Origin: Plectosphaerella cucumerina
Taxonomy: Eukaryota; Ascomycota; Sordariomycetes; Glomerellales; Plectosphaerellaceae
Length of the DNA: 64,000 nucleotides
Direction of reading: 5' to 3'
Assembly (NCBI GenBank): GCA_020746995.1
Contig: JAGPXD010000004.1
Location: forward strand, 1,674,001-1,738,000
This document shows, piece by piece, positions 21,814 to 33,063 of this stretch. The notes beneath the pieces were generated by a model. It was not told where the DNA came from and made no database searches. It saw nothing but the letters and a program-made list of their open reading frames with translations. The stretch's first letter is position 1. Every line of letters begins with the position of its first letter. The position numbers were made by a program, and so were the translations under genes.

Positions 21814-22656
21814 GTTGGTTGGCATTCACCAAAAAAAAACACCTTATAGACCAAGCTTGCCTGCAGCTGCACATGGTGGCCTGGTCAATGCATATTTCGG
21901 CCTGACAGTGAATTACTATTTAGAACTTGATGCAAGATGGCTTGCGATGGCGTAGCCTGCCTGAAGATTCGCTTCCAACCCTATGATCGACAACCCCAAT
22001 TCCTGCCCTGAGGCACTCCGGCGATATAATCTTCGCCAAGAGTTTCCGGCTACTTCATTTGGTGAGTATTTTGAGGGATATGAAGGGATAGGGGACGTAG
22101 ATGGAGGGTGCAGATACCAGACAGCTATTGCCCCGCCTTGCCAGGACGTTGGGAATTACCCCGCCATACCGAGCTTCACCGAGACCCCTCTCGGTGTACC
22201 TCACCGAGGACTCGCAATGATCAAGCCAAAGCATGCTACCTCCTTACTCCTCACAGCGTTTCCACAATGCGTAAGACCTTCATTGAAATCAAAGAGCAAT
22301 TCCATTTGTAATGCTCGGCTGTCATCAACTTGCCGACATGGAAATATGCCATATCTCGCCCATCTTCGGCAAGTGCAAAGTTGCCGAGTGGGCTCCGGTC
22401 GCGTGATGGCCACTAGGAGGCTGCCGCGGGGTTTCTTGGCATCTTTCTGGGGCGTATCTCACTGGCGTCATCCAATCCGTCACTGATCTACATCCGTCCG
22501 TCTGGAGATAAAAGACCGGCTACAACCCGGCATACTTGGGCTGATGCTACACATCCATCTCTATTTACTTAGTTGAAGTCATTTGTTCCGATTTCTGAAG
22601 CGATCTAGCACAGCTCTTGATTTGCCTTGGTTCACCATACCCCATACCCGCCCATC
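21814..22656. promoter_or_regulatory. Upstream region of the 5-oxoprolinase gene
   Basis: An inverted ACCGAG–N6–CTCGGT, which reads CCG-N10-CGG, lies near 22186–22203 and could bind a zinc-cluster factor. AGATAA at 22506–22511 fits a GATA-factor site, apt for a nitrogen or glutathione-related gene. Both are sequence matches only. A 167-codon open frame at 21983–22486 has no coding features. Confidence 0.35.
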
Positions 22657-25600
22657 ATGGCCGCTACACCAAAAGACCGCGGCATCCGCATTGCTATTGA
22701 CCGCGGCGGTACCTTCACAGACTGCGTTGGAGAGCTCAATGGCGAGGAAATCATCATCAAGCTTCTCTCCGAAGACCCCGCCAACTACAAAGATGCCCCG
22801 CTCGAAGGCATCCGGCGCATCATGTCTCACTTCCAGGGCTCTGAGATCCCCCGCGGTGATGCCCTCGACACTTCAAAGATTGACTCGATTCGTATGGGCA
22901 CCACAGTCGCAACAAACGCCCTGCTGGAACGCAAGGGCGAGCGCATCGCCCTAGTTGTCACCGAGGGCTTCCGCGACTGCCTCACTATCGGCAACCAAAG
23001 CAGACCCAAGATCTTCGACCTCGCAATCAAGAAACCTGACGTCTTGTACGAAGAGGTCGTCGAGATCGGCGAGCGCGTCACCCTCGAGGACTATGCCGAG
23101 GATCCAGAGAGGACCATCACCAAGGCCGAAGCCAAGATTGGCACTCCAGAGGCACAGACTGCCGAACTCGTCCAGGGTACCTCAGGCGAGGCAGTGAGGG
23201 TGCTCAGGAGACCGAGCGAGGAGGACATCAGAACGAAGCTGAAAGCGATCTACGAAAAGGGAATTCGCAGCGTGGCCGTCTGCCTCATGCACGGATACAC
23301 CTTCCCCGACCATGAGGCCCTGATCGGCAAAGTGGCGAGGGATGTTGGCTTCGAGCACGTCTCCCTTAGTCACGACCTGATGCCCATGATCAAGCTGGTC
23401 TCGCGAGCGACCTCTGTCTGCGCCGATGCGTACCTGACTCCTGCCATCAAGAAGTACATTTCTGGCTTCCAGTCTGGCTTCGAAGGCGGCCTCGGCACCC
23501 GCAGCGTGCAGAAAGACGAAGGCAGCAAGGGTGCGAGGTGCGAGTTCATGCAGAGCGACGGAGGTCTGGTGGATGTGGAAAAGTTCACCGGCCTCAAGGC
23601 TATCCTTTCCGGCCCCGCTGGCGGTGTCGTCGGCTACGCCGTGACGTCTTACGACGAAGAGACGAAGATCCCAGTCATCGGCTTCGACATGGGCGGTACC
23701 AGTACCGATGTGTCCCGATTCGGCGAGGGCCGTTACGAGCACGTCTTTGAGACAACAACAGCTGGCGTGACCATCCAGTCTCCGCAGCTCGATATCAATA
23801 CAGTCGCAGCTGGAGGCGGCTCGCGGCTGTTCTGGAAGAACGGCCTGTTTGTCGTCGGTCCCGAGTCTGCCGGTGCCCATCCCGGACCCGCGTGCTACCG
23901 TAAGGGTGGCCCAGCTACCGTGACGGACGCGAACCTGTACTTGGGTCGTCTGCTGCCCGAGTTCTTCCCCAAGATCTTCGGCAAGAACGAAGATGAGGGG
24001 CTCGACCCCGAGGCCAGCAAGAAGGTTCTGCAGGAGCTTACGTACCAGGTCAACCAGGAGACAGGGAAGAACATGTCGATTGACGAGGTTGCTTACGGCT
24101 TCCTGACGGTGGCCAACGAGACCATGACGAGACCAATCAGGTCCATCACCGAAGCCAAGGGGCACGATTCCTCGAAGCACCGCCTTGCCACTTTTGGAGG
24201 AGCCGGTGGCCAGCATGCCGTTGCTATCGCCGATACCCTCGGGATCAAGCAGATCCTCATCCACCGATACTCTTCAGTTCTCTCGGCATACGGCATGGCT
24301 CTCGCCGATGTGGTGGACGAGCGCCAGGAGCCCGATTCCAAGGTGTGGAAGTACCCGGCCCCGGTGGTGGACGAGCTGAGGACCAAGATGGAGAAGCTCA
24401 AGGAAAAGTCCCGGGAGGCCCTCCGCGCCCAGGACTTTGGCGACGACGAGATCGTCTTCGAGGAGTACCTCAACATGAGGTACCGCGGCACCGAGTCAGC
24501 TCTGATGATCGTCAAGCCTTCGGATGAGGAGGTCCAGAAGGAGTTTGACGGGCGAGACTGGGACTTTGGCAGCGCTTTCGTGAAGCAGCACCGCTACGAG
24601 TTTGGCTTCACCCTCGACGAGAGGGACATCATCGTCGACGATGTGCGCGTGCGCGGTATCGGCAAGAGTTTCCGCCACCGGGAGAAGAGCGTTGACCAGC
24701 AGCTCAAGCGCCTGCAGAAGATGGACACGGACGACGAGCAGATCCATGACCGGCAGCAGGTGTACTTTGAGGGTGGCCGCGCTGACACCCCCGTGTACAA
24801 GCTCGAAGACTTGATTACCGGAAATGTCGTCCACGGACCTGCCATGCTCGCCGACGGCACGCAGACTATTGTCGTGACGCCCAAGTCTACGGCGATAATT
24901 CTTGACACTCACGTCGTGATTGACCGAGAGGAGGATCGCAAGGACGAGTAAGTCGCGCCCTGGAGATGTCGGAAGCGGTGCTGATCACTTTGTAGATCTC
25001 ACAAGAGCCAGGCGGATCGCCAGGTCGATCCTATCATGCTTAGCATCTTCGGCCACCGATTCATGGCTATCGCCGAGCAGATGGGTCGCGCCCTACAAAA
25101 GACCAGTGTGAGCACAAACGTCAAGGAACGTCTCGACTTTTCCTGCGCCATCTTCGACGCTACCGGCGGGCTTGTGGCCAACGCGCCGCATCTCCCTGTG
25201 CATCTGGGCTCCATGTCCACGTTTGTCAGGAGGCAGGCTGAGATTTGGAAGGGAAACCTCAAGAAGGGAGATGTTATCGCATCGAACCACCCTTCCTACG
25301 GTGGTACCCATCTCCCAGATGTTACACTGATGATGCCGGCCTTCAACGAGGCCGGCGACGAGATCCTGTTCTACGCCGCTTCGAGGGCGCACCATGCCGA
25401 TATCGGTGGCATCACCGCGGGAAGCATGCCGCCACACTCCAAGGAGCTCTTCCAGGAGGGTGCTTCCATCAAGTCGGAGAAACTCGTGTCGGAAGGCCGT
25501 TTCGACGAGGATCGCGTCGTGGAACTCTTCTACAACGAGCCAGCGCGTAACCCAGGATCGAGCGGTACGCGTTGTCTGGCGGACAACATCAACGACCTTC

Positions 25601-26799
25601 GCGCACAGATCTCAGCCAACAAGAAGGGCATCTCCCTGATCGAAGGCTTGATCGAGGAGTACGGCGAGGAGACGGTTCAGTTCTACATGGTCAGCATCCA
25701 GGACAACGCCGAGCTCTGCGTGCGCAACCTTCTGCGCGAGGTCAGCCGGCGCTTCGAAGGCAAGGAGCTTAGCGCCATCGACTTCATGGACGACGGCAGC
25801 CCGATCCAGCTCAAGGTCACCATCGACGGCGACAAGGGCGAGGCCATCTTCGACTTTGAGGGGACCGGGCCCGAGGTGTACGGCAACATCAACGCGCCCG
25901 AGGCCGTGACCTACAGCGCTATCATCTACTGTCTTCGGTGCCTCGTATCAGAGGACATTCCCCTCAACCAGGGCTGCCTCAAGCCTGTGACGGTGAAGAT
26001 CCCGCCGCAGTCGCTGCTCTCGCCTTCGGACGGTGCAGCGGTGGTGGGAGGCAACGTCCTGACGAGCCAGCGCGTGACAGATGTCATCTTCCGCGCTTTC
26101 CACGCCTGCGCGGCCAGCCAGGGCGACTGCAACAACCTGACGTTCGGCTTCGGTGGCAACGTAGGCGCCGAGTCGGCGGTCAAGGGCTTCGGGTACTACG
26201 AGACCATCGCGGGCGGCAGCGGCGCGGGTCCTACATGGGAGGGCACCAGCGGCGTGCACACGCACATGACTAACACGCGGATCACCGACTCGGAGGTGTT
26301 CGAGCGACGGTACCCCGTTCTACTGCGCGAGTTCTCGCTGCGCAAGGGCTCCGGAGGTCGCGGGCGGCACCGTGGCGGTGACGGCGTGGTGAGGGATATT
26401 GAGTTCCGTATTCCCGTGCAGGTGTCGATCCTGAGCGAGAGGCGGGTGTACCGACCCTACGGGCTCGAGGGAGGTGGTGATGGCCAGACGGGGCTGAACG
26501 TATGGGTGCGGCGGGTGGAGAGGCGAAGCTGGGAGACGTCGCTGAAGCAGCTGAGGGCAGGGCAGAATGGGGAGAAGGAGGGAGAGGAGGAGGCGAAGTA
26601 TGAGGAGAGGCGGTTCAACCTGGGCGCTAAGAACAGCGCGCCCATGAAGCCTGGCGATCGCATCATCGTCAACACGCCTGGCGGAGGAGCTTGGGGCGCT
26701 GAGGGGACGAAGAGGGAGGTGGCGGCGAGGGAAGACCCACGGGCCGCATGGAGGGGAGGGAGTCACGCGAACAGGGAGGATCTGGCGCTTCAGGCGTAA
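22657..26799 (+). CDS. OXP1: 5-oxoprolinase (ATP-hydrolysing), hydantoinase A/B fusion
   Basis: Product of 1364 aa from exons 22657–24947 and 24996–26799; the intron 24948–24995 (GTAAGT…TTGTAG) joins DE to SHKSQADRQVDPIMLSIFGH in frame. The N-terminal part (about 8–760) is hydantoinase A-like, with the ATP-binding signature IAIDRGGTFTDCVGE, then RMGTTVATNALLERKGER and GFDMGGTSTDVSRFG. The C-terminal part (about 775–1330) is the hydantoinase B-like domain (FSCAIFDATGGLVANAPHLP, DVIASNHPSYGGTHLPDV, ending VNTPGGGAWGAEGT). Family role: ATP-dependent opening of 5-oxo-L-proline to glutamate in the gamma-glutamyl cycle of glutathione turnover; cytosolic homodimer. Length matches eukaryotic enzymes (about 1290) plus a charged insert (QNGEKEGEEEAKYEERR) near residue 1290. 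Bacterial homologues are often two separate subunits. Confidence 0.96.
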
Positions 26800-27630
26800 T
26801 CAAGTCGGAGGGTGGTGTTGTTGGAGGAAGAATGTCACTTGGAGTCTCGATTCTAGCAGAAGCCTTATTTTCCCCTGACAAGACATGTGAATTGCACCAA
26901 TGATTGGCCAATATTTGCGGGCCCATACTCACATCAAGGAATGGCCTATGATTGGTCCGGCAGATCAAGATCAAGTTGGCGCTCCAACGGAGATCCGGCG
27001 TAAATATCCGCGACGTTCACTGCCGAGCGGAGGTTGGAGATGCATCAAATGCTTGCCCCTGAGTCTCATCATTGAAATCACCCGGGAAGCCTTTAATTTC
27101 TATTGGGGAGCTTGAAGACAAGCTCCTTTGAGCCTGGTAGCATGACGACTTGACCTGGGCACCACGGGCTAATCTGGAGCACCCGTCTTCCTGGAAGGAG
27201 ACATGTCTCGACAACCTCGAGGCCGGGGGTACCCAGCCAGTACTTCGTACTCATGATAACTTTTTGCAGTATGTCAGTACCCTGAGCCTGACCCTGGTTC
27301 TGATCCCTGGACTCTCGAGTATACCTACTCCAGCCTGCGCCCTTTTTGGGAAGTTTTTGGGGCCAGGTGATGAGTCGAAAATAGTATCCATCCAACGCCT
27401 CAGCCATGCCATGGACCCTCGTTGCATTAGCGAGATAGAGCGAGCAGCTGAACCACCCGGTATTGTATCCTAGGGGAGGGCGGTGCTCGCCCACCTTGCT
27501 CGAGCCAGTATCGAGAGTCAGGGGCAAGGCCAGGACGCAAAGGATATAAAAGGCCTTGAACCTCATGTCCTTCGACATCTCTCACCAGCAACCTCTTCTT
27601 TACCAAATCAGCCTCCAACCTCCAGCCAAA
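26800..27630. other. Intergenic; promoter of the small secreted peptide at right
   Basis: 3' flank of the oxoprolinase gene and, at its right end, the TATA-like element and C/A-rich leader of the next gene. Nothing else is supported. Confidence 0.5.
27545..27550 (+). promoter_or_regulatory. TATA box of the small secreted peptide gene
   Basis: TATAAA in GGATATAAAAGG, 86 nt upstream of the ATG at 27631, followed by a C/A-rich leader. A clear TATA box is typical of highly inducible fungal genes. Confidence 0.6.
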
Positions 27631-27949
27631 ATGAAGTTCACCATTCTCACCACTGTTGCCGCGGGCCTTTTCGGCCTGAGCTCTGGTCGGTCCATCTGTG
27701 TCCGTCTCTTGCCTGAGTCCCGCTGACTCCATCCCAGTCATCGCCCAGCCCGTTGTCACACCCGCCGCGCTTGAAGCTGCGGGAGCCGAAACAGCCTCGC
27801 CTCTCGGAAAGAGGTGCGAGGGCCGTTGCGCCATCTGGTGCGACGGAATGGCATTTGGACCCGATGAGCGGACTGTCCGTAACGCATGCCGTATCTGCAG
27901 GGCCGTCAACTGGCTCAATGGTCATGAGGGCGGTTGCCACGAAGAGTAA
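27631..27949 (+). CDS. Small secreted six-cysteine peptide with pro-region and Kex2-type site
   Basis: 88-aa precursor from exons 27631–27685 and 27738–27949. The intron 27686–27737 (GTCGGT donor, CTGAC branch, CCCAG acceptor) joins LSS to VIAQ in frame. Residues 1–20 are a signal peptide (MKFTILTTVAAGLFGLSS). The pro-region 23–42 (PVVTPAALEAAGAETASPLG) ends in the dibasic KR at 43–44, a Kex2-type cleavage site. The mature 44-residue peptide starts CEGRCAIWC and has six cysteines spaced C-x3-C-x3-C-x15-C-x2-C-x12-C, enough for three disulfides. Architecture matches fungal effectors, antimicrobial peptides or pheromone-like secreted peptides. I do not recognise the family. The non-consensus donor is the weakest part of the model. 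Confidence 0.8.
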
Positions 27950-29181
27950 CATGGGAGACTTGGACCGGAGACGGAGAAAGGGGCGTCCCTAAGGTGGATT
28001 TGGGCATGGGCACTGACAGGGAGGGAAAGGGGGCGGAGGCGATCGTGGTCCGTCGTGGTCCGTCGGGAGACGATGTTCGTCCGATCCCCCCCCCCCTTTG
28101 GCAATCGGGATAGTGCTGGTCCAGTGCTGGAGCTGTACGACAACATGATGCCCGTGGATACTCCACAGGACCGGACCGATGTTCATTAGAGGACTGCAGT
28201 GCGCTCCTGAATTGTGGTGGATGACGGTTTCACGTCGGGCCAAAACATCGACGACTTTCCCTCTCTTCTGCCCCGGTCGTCGGTCTTTCCTTTCGTGAGA
28301 CTAGTCTTAGAGGGTTCGGAAACGAATGCCTAAGTCAGGATCTGGTCGCTCCCAGAATTGTCACTGATGTCGGTCGACCACAAATGTCGTGGGGTTTTTG
28401 TCGCAATAACGGAACTGCCCCTTCCTCCTTGGAGTGATGGCTGTTTGTAGCGTCCGTCTGTCCGCGCTGGCGTAGGGGCACCCGATGAGCACCCAAACCT
28501 GGGTCGATCGAGGTCTTCCCCGATGAGAGACAGCCGCTGCTGGCACAGTTCGAGCACGAATCGCCGACCAGCGCTATCGTTCTCCTCATGATGCCTTCTT
28601 CGGACCTCTCGATGCGGTGTTTGTTGGGTCAGCAGGAGACGGGATACAGAGGCTCAAGATGTGTGGCACTGGTGACAGCTTTTCTTGACATGGAACTCGG
28701 TGACAGGTAAAAGGGGATGCTACAGGGCAGCGCACGGACCCCGCCATTTCAACGGCTGCTGACATCACCGGCCCTGCATGCCGCCAACCTCCCATCATCC
28801 TCATCAACCACACCAATCACACCTCACCACGACTATGACCCTGGTGTCCTTTGCTGCCTGCATCTCAAACCTAGAAACCTCGCGACTGCAGACTCACTTT
28901 CTTCCCTCTTCCTACCATCTTTCTGAACTCGAACCGCTGCTCAGCCCTTCCCGCCGACCCCGGTCGTGAACAACCTCAAGCCCCCACGTGAAGCGGCATT
29001 TCGGCAGGAGGAACCGCAACGTCAGCGTCCAGTGGCCGAATACGCGGGCACGACAGGAAACTTGTCCTCTTGACACACCATCCCCTCAAAAGCGCGCATC
29101 TCATCGGCTGGAGTCTTGCCTACAAAGTCTCTTATCAACCTCCATCCTACGACTACACATTGTCAATCGGCCACCGCAAAG
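27950..29181. other. Intergenic, no gene supported
   Basis: About 1.2 kb between the secreted peptide and the Mpv17-type gene. It includes a short C run near 28086–28095 and a pyrimidine-rich stretch (about 28780–29160) that fits the leader of the next gene. Confidence 0.5.
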
Positions 29182-30107
29182 ATGGGCTTCGACCTCTCCC
29201 CAATCATGTCGGTGACGCTGCAGAATGCCGTCCTATCCGCGACATCCAACCTCCTCGCCCAGGCACTCACCTCATACCGAAACGACGTAAGCCTCCACTC
29301 CCCCCGGCAAGCACCCCCGCTGACACCTCCAGACCCCATTCATCGTCGACTGGGTCCCCGTCGTCCAATTCATCATCTTCACCTTTGTCAACACCCCGCC
29401 CAATGTACCGTTACCCCCGAGCTCTTTATTACCGTATTAGGCTGTGTCAGGAGTCGTTGGAGTCTGTCTCGCGAGTCGTTTGCCTTGCCACGTGGCTACC
29501 ACGTGCTGCTACTGCAACGACTCCCAAGACAGACTCCCGATGACTCCTGATACATCCGTGAAAGGAAATTACTGACTCCGCGTTATCGTAGTACCTCTGG
29601 CAGGACTTCCTCGAGTCCACCTTCCCCGGCTACCACGCGGCCCCCACCGACGCAGCCGTCGAAAAGGCCGCACGCTCCGACGACAAGGCCCTCGACAAGG
29701 CCGCGGGCCCGGAGCTCGTAGAGCCCAAACTCAACATTCGCAACACGCTCATCAAGACGGTGCTGGACCAGACTGTCGGCGCAGCCATCAACACGCTCCT
29801 CTTCTCTGTTTTCATGAACTCACTCAAGGCGGCCATGGCGCGGCCCTCGGGGCTCGACGCGCCCGGGCAGAGTGCCGCATTCTTGTTTTCACGCGCGGCT
29901 ATTGACTATAGTCGGGTTGATTGGGCGCAGATTGCTGAGCGCACCAAGGCCGAGTTCTTCCCGCTTATTGCTGCTGGGTGGAGGTTGTGGCCGGCTGTGA
30001 GCCTGATCAACTTTGCGTGCATCAAGACTGTGGAGGGGCGGAACTTGCTGGGTGGGCTGGCTGGTGTTGGCTGGGGGATCTACGTCAGCCTGTTTGCCGC
30101 GGAGTGA
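29182..30107 (+). CDS. Mpv17/PMP22-family membrane protein
   Basis: 230-aa product from exons 29182–29286, 29333–29404 and 29592–30107. The introns are 29287–29332 (46 nt, CTGAC branch) and 29405–29591 (187 nt, CTGAC branch, TCGTAG end). It begins MGFDLSPIMSVTLQNAVLSA and contains the family order: a first amphipathic helix, FIVDWVPVVQFIIFTFVNTP then PPN–YLWQ, a charged loop (about 70–105), KTVLDQTVGAAINTLLFSVF, and the diagnostic FFPLIAAGWRLWPAVSLINF near the end. Family role: small four-helix protein of the peroxisomal or mitochondrial inner membrane (PMP22, Mpv17, Sym1), with channel activity reported for some members. Which organelle applies cannot be read from sequence. It converges with the Dabb gene. 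Confidence 0.92.
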
Positions 30108-30285
30108 GAGCAGGGGGTGAGGAAGTCTGGGTCAGAGCGTGATAAGATCGAAAAGCGACTACATGGGTGATGGGCCGTCACAGAGGGAATAGATGAGGTA
30201 GATCAGGGGACCCCGAAGATACAAGTATCGACTTCCAGTCGTGTATTGATTCTGTGGCGGCTCAAATGCACCAAACAACTGCCCT

Positions 30286-30893
30286 TTAAATCACAGCAAC
30301 GTGTCCAGGCTCAAAGTAAATCGACAGAATGTCGTCCGGGCCGATGCCGAACTCGCGGACCAGGCCCTTGAGCTTGTCGTGCGCGGGGCAGTCTGAGTCG
30401 TACCAGCGCATGTCCTCCAGACTGGCGAACTCCGTCTTGGCCACGAGGGTGAATCCCTTGGACCGCGGGTCATCCAGAGCCGGGCCGACGACGAGAGAAA
30501 GGATGTAGGGCTTTCCGTCCTGGGGGTCTGGTCAGCCACTGCTTCAGAAAGATGAGGTGGGGGTCATATCTGACCCCCACCGAGGGGATGGCGGGGTCAT
30601 CGCGGGGTAGCAATCATCCGCCGTAGCAGGGCCTCGAGCACCCGACGGTAACTGATTCGTGGGCTTTCTGAGGGCATTTCCGTCCGCCAGACGACCCTCG
30701 ACGGGAAGGGCTGGCCGCAGGGCTGCCACCTGGACATTTGCCGGAGATGCCTGCCCCAGCCGCACGCGCTGCTCTGCTATGCACTCACCCTCTTCTGCTC
30801 GCTGGAGAGGACCTTGTAGGCCGCAATCAGAGTCTCCTGATGCTGCTTATTCGGCAGCTTGAACATTGTGACGCGGTGCACCCTGTCGGCCAT
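30286..30893 (-). CDS. Dabb (stress-responsive A/B barrel) domain protein
   Basis: 112-aa product from the start at 30893: exons 30893–30789 and 30519–30286, with a 269-nt intron (30788–30520, GTGAGT…CCCAG). The protein starts MADRVHRVTMFKLPNKQHQE, continues QKR–DGKPYILSLVVG, and has KGFTLVAKTEFASLEDMRWY and DSDCPAHDKLKG, the dimeric ferredoxin-like Dabb fold. It ends YFEPGHVAVI. Family members act in stress responses or as small cyclases or dehydratases in specialised metabolism; a stand-alone copy next to housekeeping genes gives no clue to a substrate. The frame stays open upstream to an ATG at 31166, adding 91 residues with no Asp or Glu, many Arg, and LHSRYSTTP. This would suit a mitochondrial presequence and a 203-aa isoform. 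The inner ATG has the better context (AAGATGG). Confidence 0.88.
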
Positions 30894-31166
30894 CTTGACG
30901 GTCTGCGCGGGGGAGATCGGGGTCGGGGTCGTGGAGTATCGGCTGTGAAGCTTCGGGAGCTTGAGGAGGAAGGGAATCGGAGGGCTTGGCCGTGGTGTTG
31001 TAGGAGTGTTGGTTGCTCTGGTTGACGAGCTCGCGGTGCGGACTCGGACGTGCCGAGGGGGGCCGAGAGCGGAAAGCGTCGGGAGGCGGGGTGGGATGGC
31101 GCCGATGGAAGGCGGAGGCCGGATGCGAAGGGTGAGGTTCGAGATGAGGCGTGATGGAATTGGCAT

Positions 31167-32534
31167 TGGATGGAGGGGAGTAAAGAGAAGATGATGATGG
31201 GGGTGAGCGGTGTTTTAATAGTACATGGACTTGGGGAATAGCCGTGAGGGATGGGTGTCTTGTGTCAGCCGGGCGCGGAGGAGACGCCGATGGCGCCGTG
31301 GGATAAATGCCGTCGGAGATCCGTACGGAGGCTGGGGTTGGGGTCCATGATTGTCTCCATCGCAACAAGATCACACCATCGGTCTAAACTTACTCCCCCA
31401 CGCTTCTCATATGCCGTTCATTGATAATATGACCCTTGAGTCATCAGATCAAGATGCTCAATTCATGCATCGTTTCAATTGACCAGAAAGAATCATCAAA
31501 TCGGCCGGGAACTTCCCGCGACAGGCTCCGAGAAGTTCAACGGTCGTCCGAACAATCCGCCCCGCGTCAAACCCCAGGCTTCCCCTCACCTTCCCCCACC
31601 ACGCCCCATCATCACAAACCTCCCCTCACGCTCCCGCCACGGCGACATCATCTGGCCATCGGTGCTGCCGTTCTCAATGCCCTTCTGCTACCTGTTGAAG
31701 AAGACCCTCCTGATTCCCCTTTATTGTTTTCTTAGACAACAACATCGAATGGGATAGCGGCAGCCGGCCGGACCTCTGCGGGGTGTGGAACACCTAGGGC
31801 CTGGGGTTTCCGTTGTCTTCCGTGTTGGCGAGAATACTCTGTGTGTGACGATTATCCCTCTGGGATTGGCTATGTGACTCTAGAAGGGCCCGTACTGGCT
31901 GGCGTGATGGGTTTGGTGCTAGGCTTCCCTCTGAGTCGAGTGGCGACCGGACTTCGTCACAAAGCTGATGAGGGTATACCTCCGGTACATCCCCAAAAGA
32001 GGCTAGGGAAGGTATGTAATTTTACACTTAGATTCGTATGAAATACACATATTATCCTATTAGCACCAGGACGAAAGACAGTAAAATCGCTCCTTTAGGT
32101 CTGTGTACGCAGAGCCCTGCATCGACTAGAAATTCGGTAACTATTATATCAAGCGACGCCAGCTTGAAGACAGGGCAACAACTCGGCTTTCTCACAACTA
32201 ACTCCCCAATCAAGAGATCCAAGTACCCTCTCCAGAAGAGTTTGAGCTTGCACCCGACGGCCTTCTCATTGTTGCAAAGTACGGCGCAACGACTCAGTTC
32301 ACACTTGGTATTATTAACGGTGTTAACTCTACCTGGTAGTGGGTGCTCAAGGGGTGTGACGGATGTGGAGCAGTGCGTGTTCCTGGAGCCAGGTAGTGTA
32401 GGAGCGTACCTGAGCCCGGAGCACTTTGATACATCACCGAGGACAATTCGGGATCGAGGTTGTCTTTCGGCAAAAAGATTTCATCATCCTTCTGAAAACT
32501 ATTCATCCCATCGCAGACAACGACCTTCACGTAC
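31167..32534. other. Accessory-type intergenic region, AT-richer, no gene supported
   Basis: About 1.4 kb. Between 31990 and 32420 it is AT-rich with no sustained frame and has a short inverted pair (CTACCTGG near 32330 and CCAGGTAG near 32391). It could be old transposon debris, but no element can be named. Confidence 0.4.
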
Positions 32535-33063
32535 ATGGATTCCGACGACAGGATCAAGAAAAGCATGGAGAGGCTCGATGGCCAAGAGACCACTATCATG
32601 CGCCGATACTTGACGACTGTGCTGGCTGGGGACGACTAGGAGGTTTCCGACAGCCAGCTCGACTCGATCGCTCGGGAGATTACCGCAGCCTGCGAAGGCG
32701 GTCCGACAGAGGCAGGAGACGTCGGTCTCGATGCGCGCATCACATTCATGGAAGATGCCATCATGAATCGCATCCTCAATCATGTGGAAGAGGTTGTTTG
32801 CCCTGGACAAGTTCGGCGCCAAAGTCTACGACATGGCATCCGAGAAGCTTGACATCATCCTTCCCTGCTACAATGAAGCGCTCAAGATTGCGTACAGCAC
32901 CGGATCCAAGAGCATCGACAAAGCCGTTCGGGACCTGAAGGAGTCTATCGGAGCTGAGCTCGGTGGGATTTGCCCGGGCGATCGCATCCCATCCAAAGCC
33001 TCCACTGGCTTGCTGCTCGCACTCCGCAGGACCATCGTCGGCGATGATGTCGGTGTCGAATAG
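32535..33063 (+). pseudogene. Broken protein-coding remnant
   Basis: An ATG at 32535 opens MDSDDRIKKSMERLDGQETT and continues to GDD, where TAG at 32637 interrupts the frame. The same frame then reads EVSDSQLDSIAREITAACEG, as though coding continued. Near 32785 it must shift to the +1 frame to continue as WKRLFALDKFGAKVYDMASE, and on to a stop at 33061. One stop plus one frameshift with no plausible introns at either point suggests decay. The product was helical and charged; no family is recognised. A real gene with unusual splicing or a chance run of frames is not excluded. The minus strand here also has a 136-codon frame. Confidence 0.4.

Noticed and set aside
21983..22486. 167-codon plus-strand frame with a natural ATG upstream of OXP1
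   Set aside because: No recognisable segment, irregular composition, and it lies where the OXP1 promoter must be. Kept as non-coding.
31990..32534. Possible transposon relic in the AT-rich stretch
   Set aside because: No transposase or reverse-transcriptase motif, terminal repeat or target duplication can be shown; the short inverted pair is too small.
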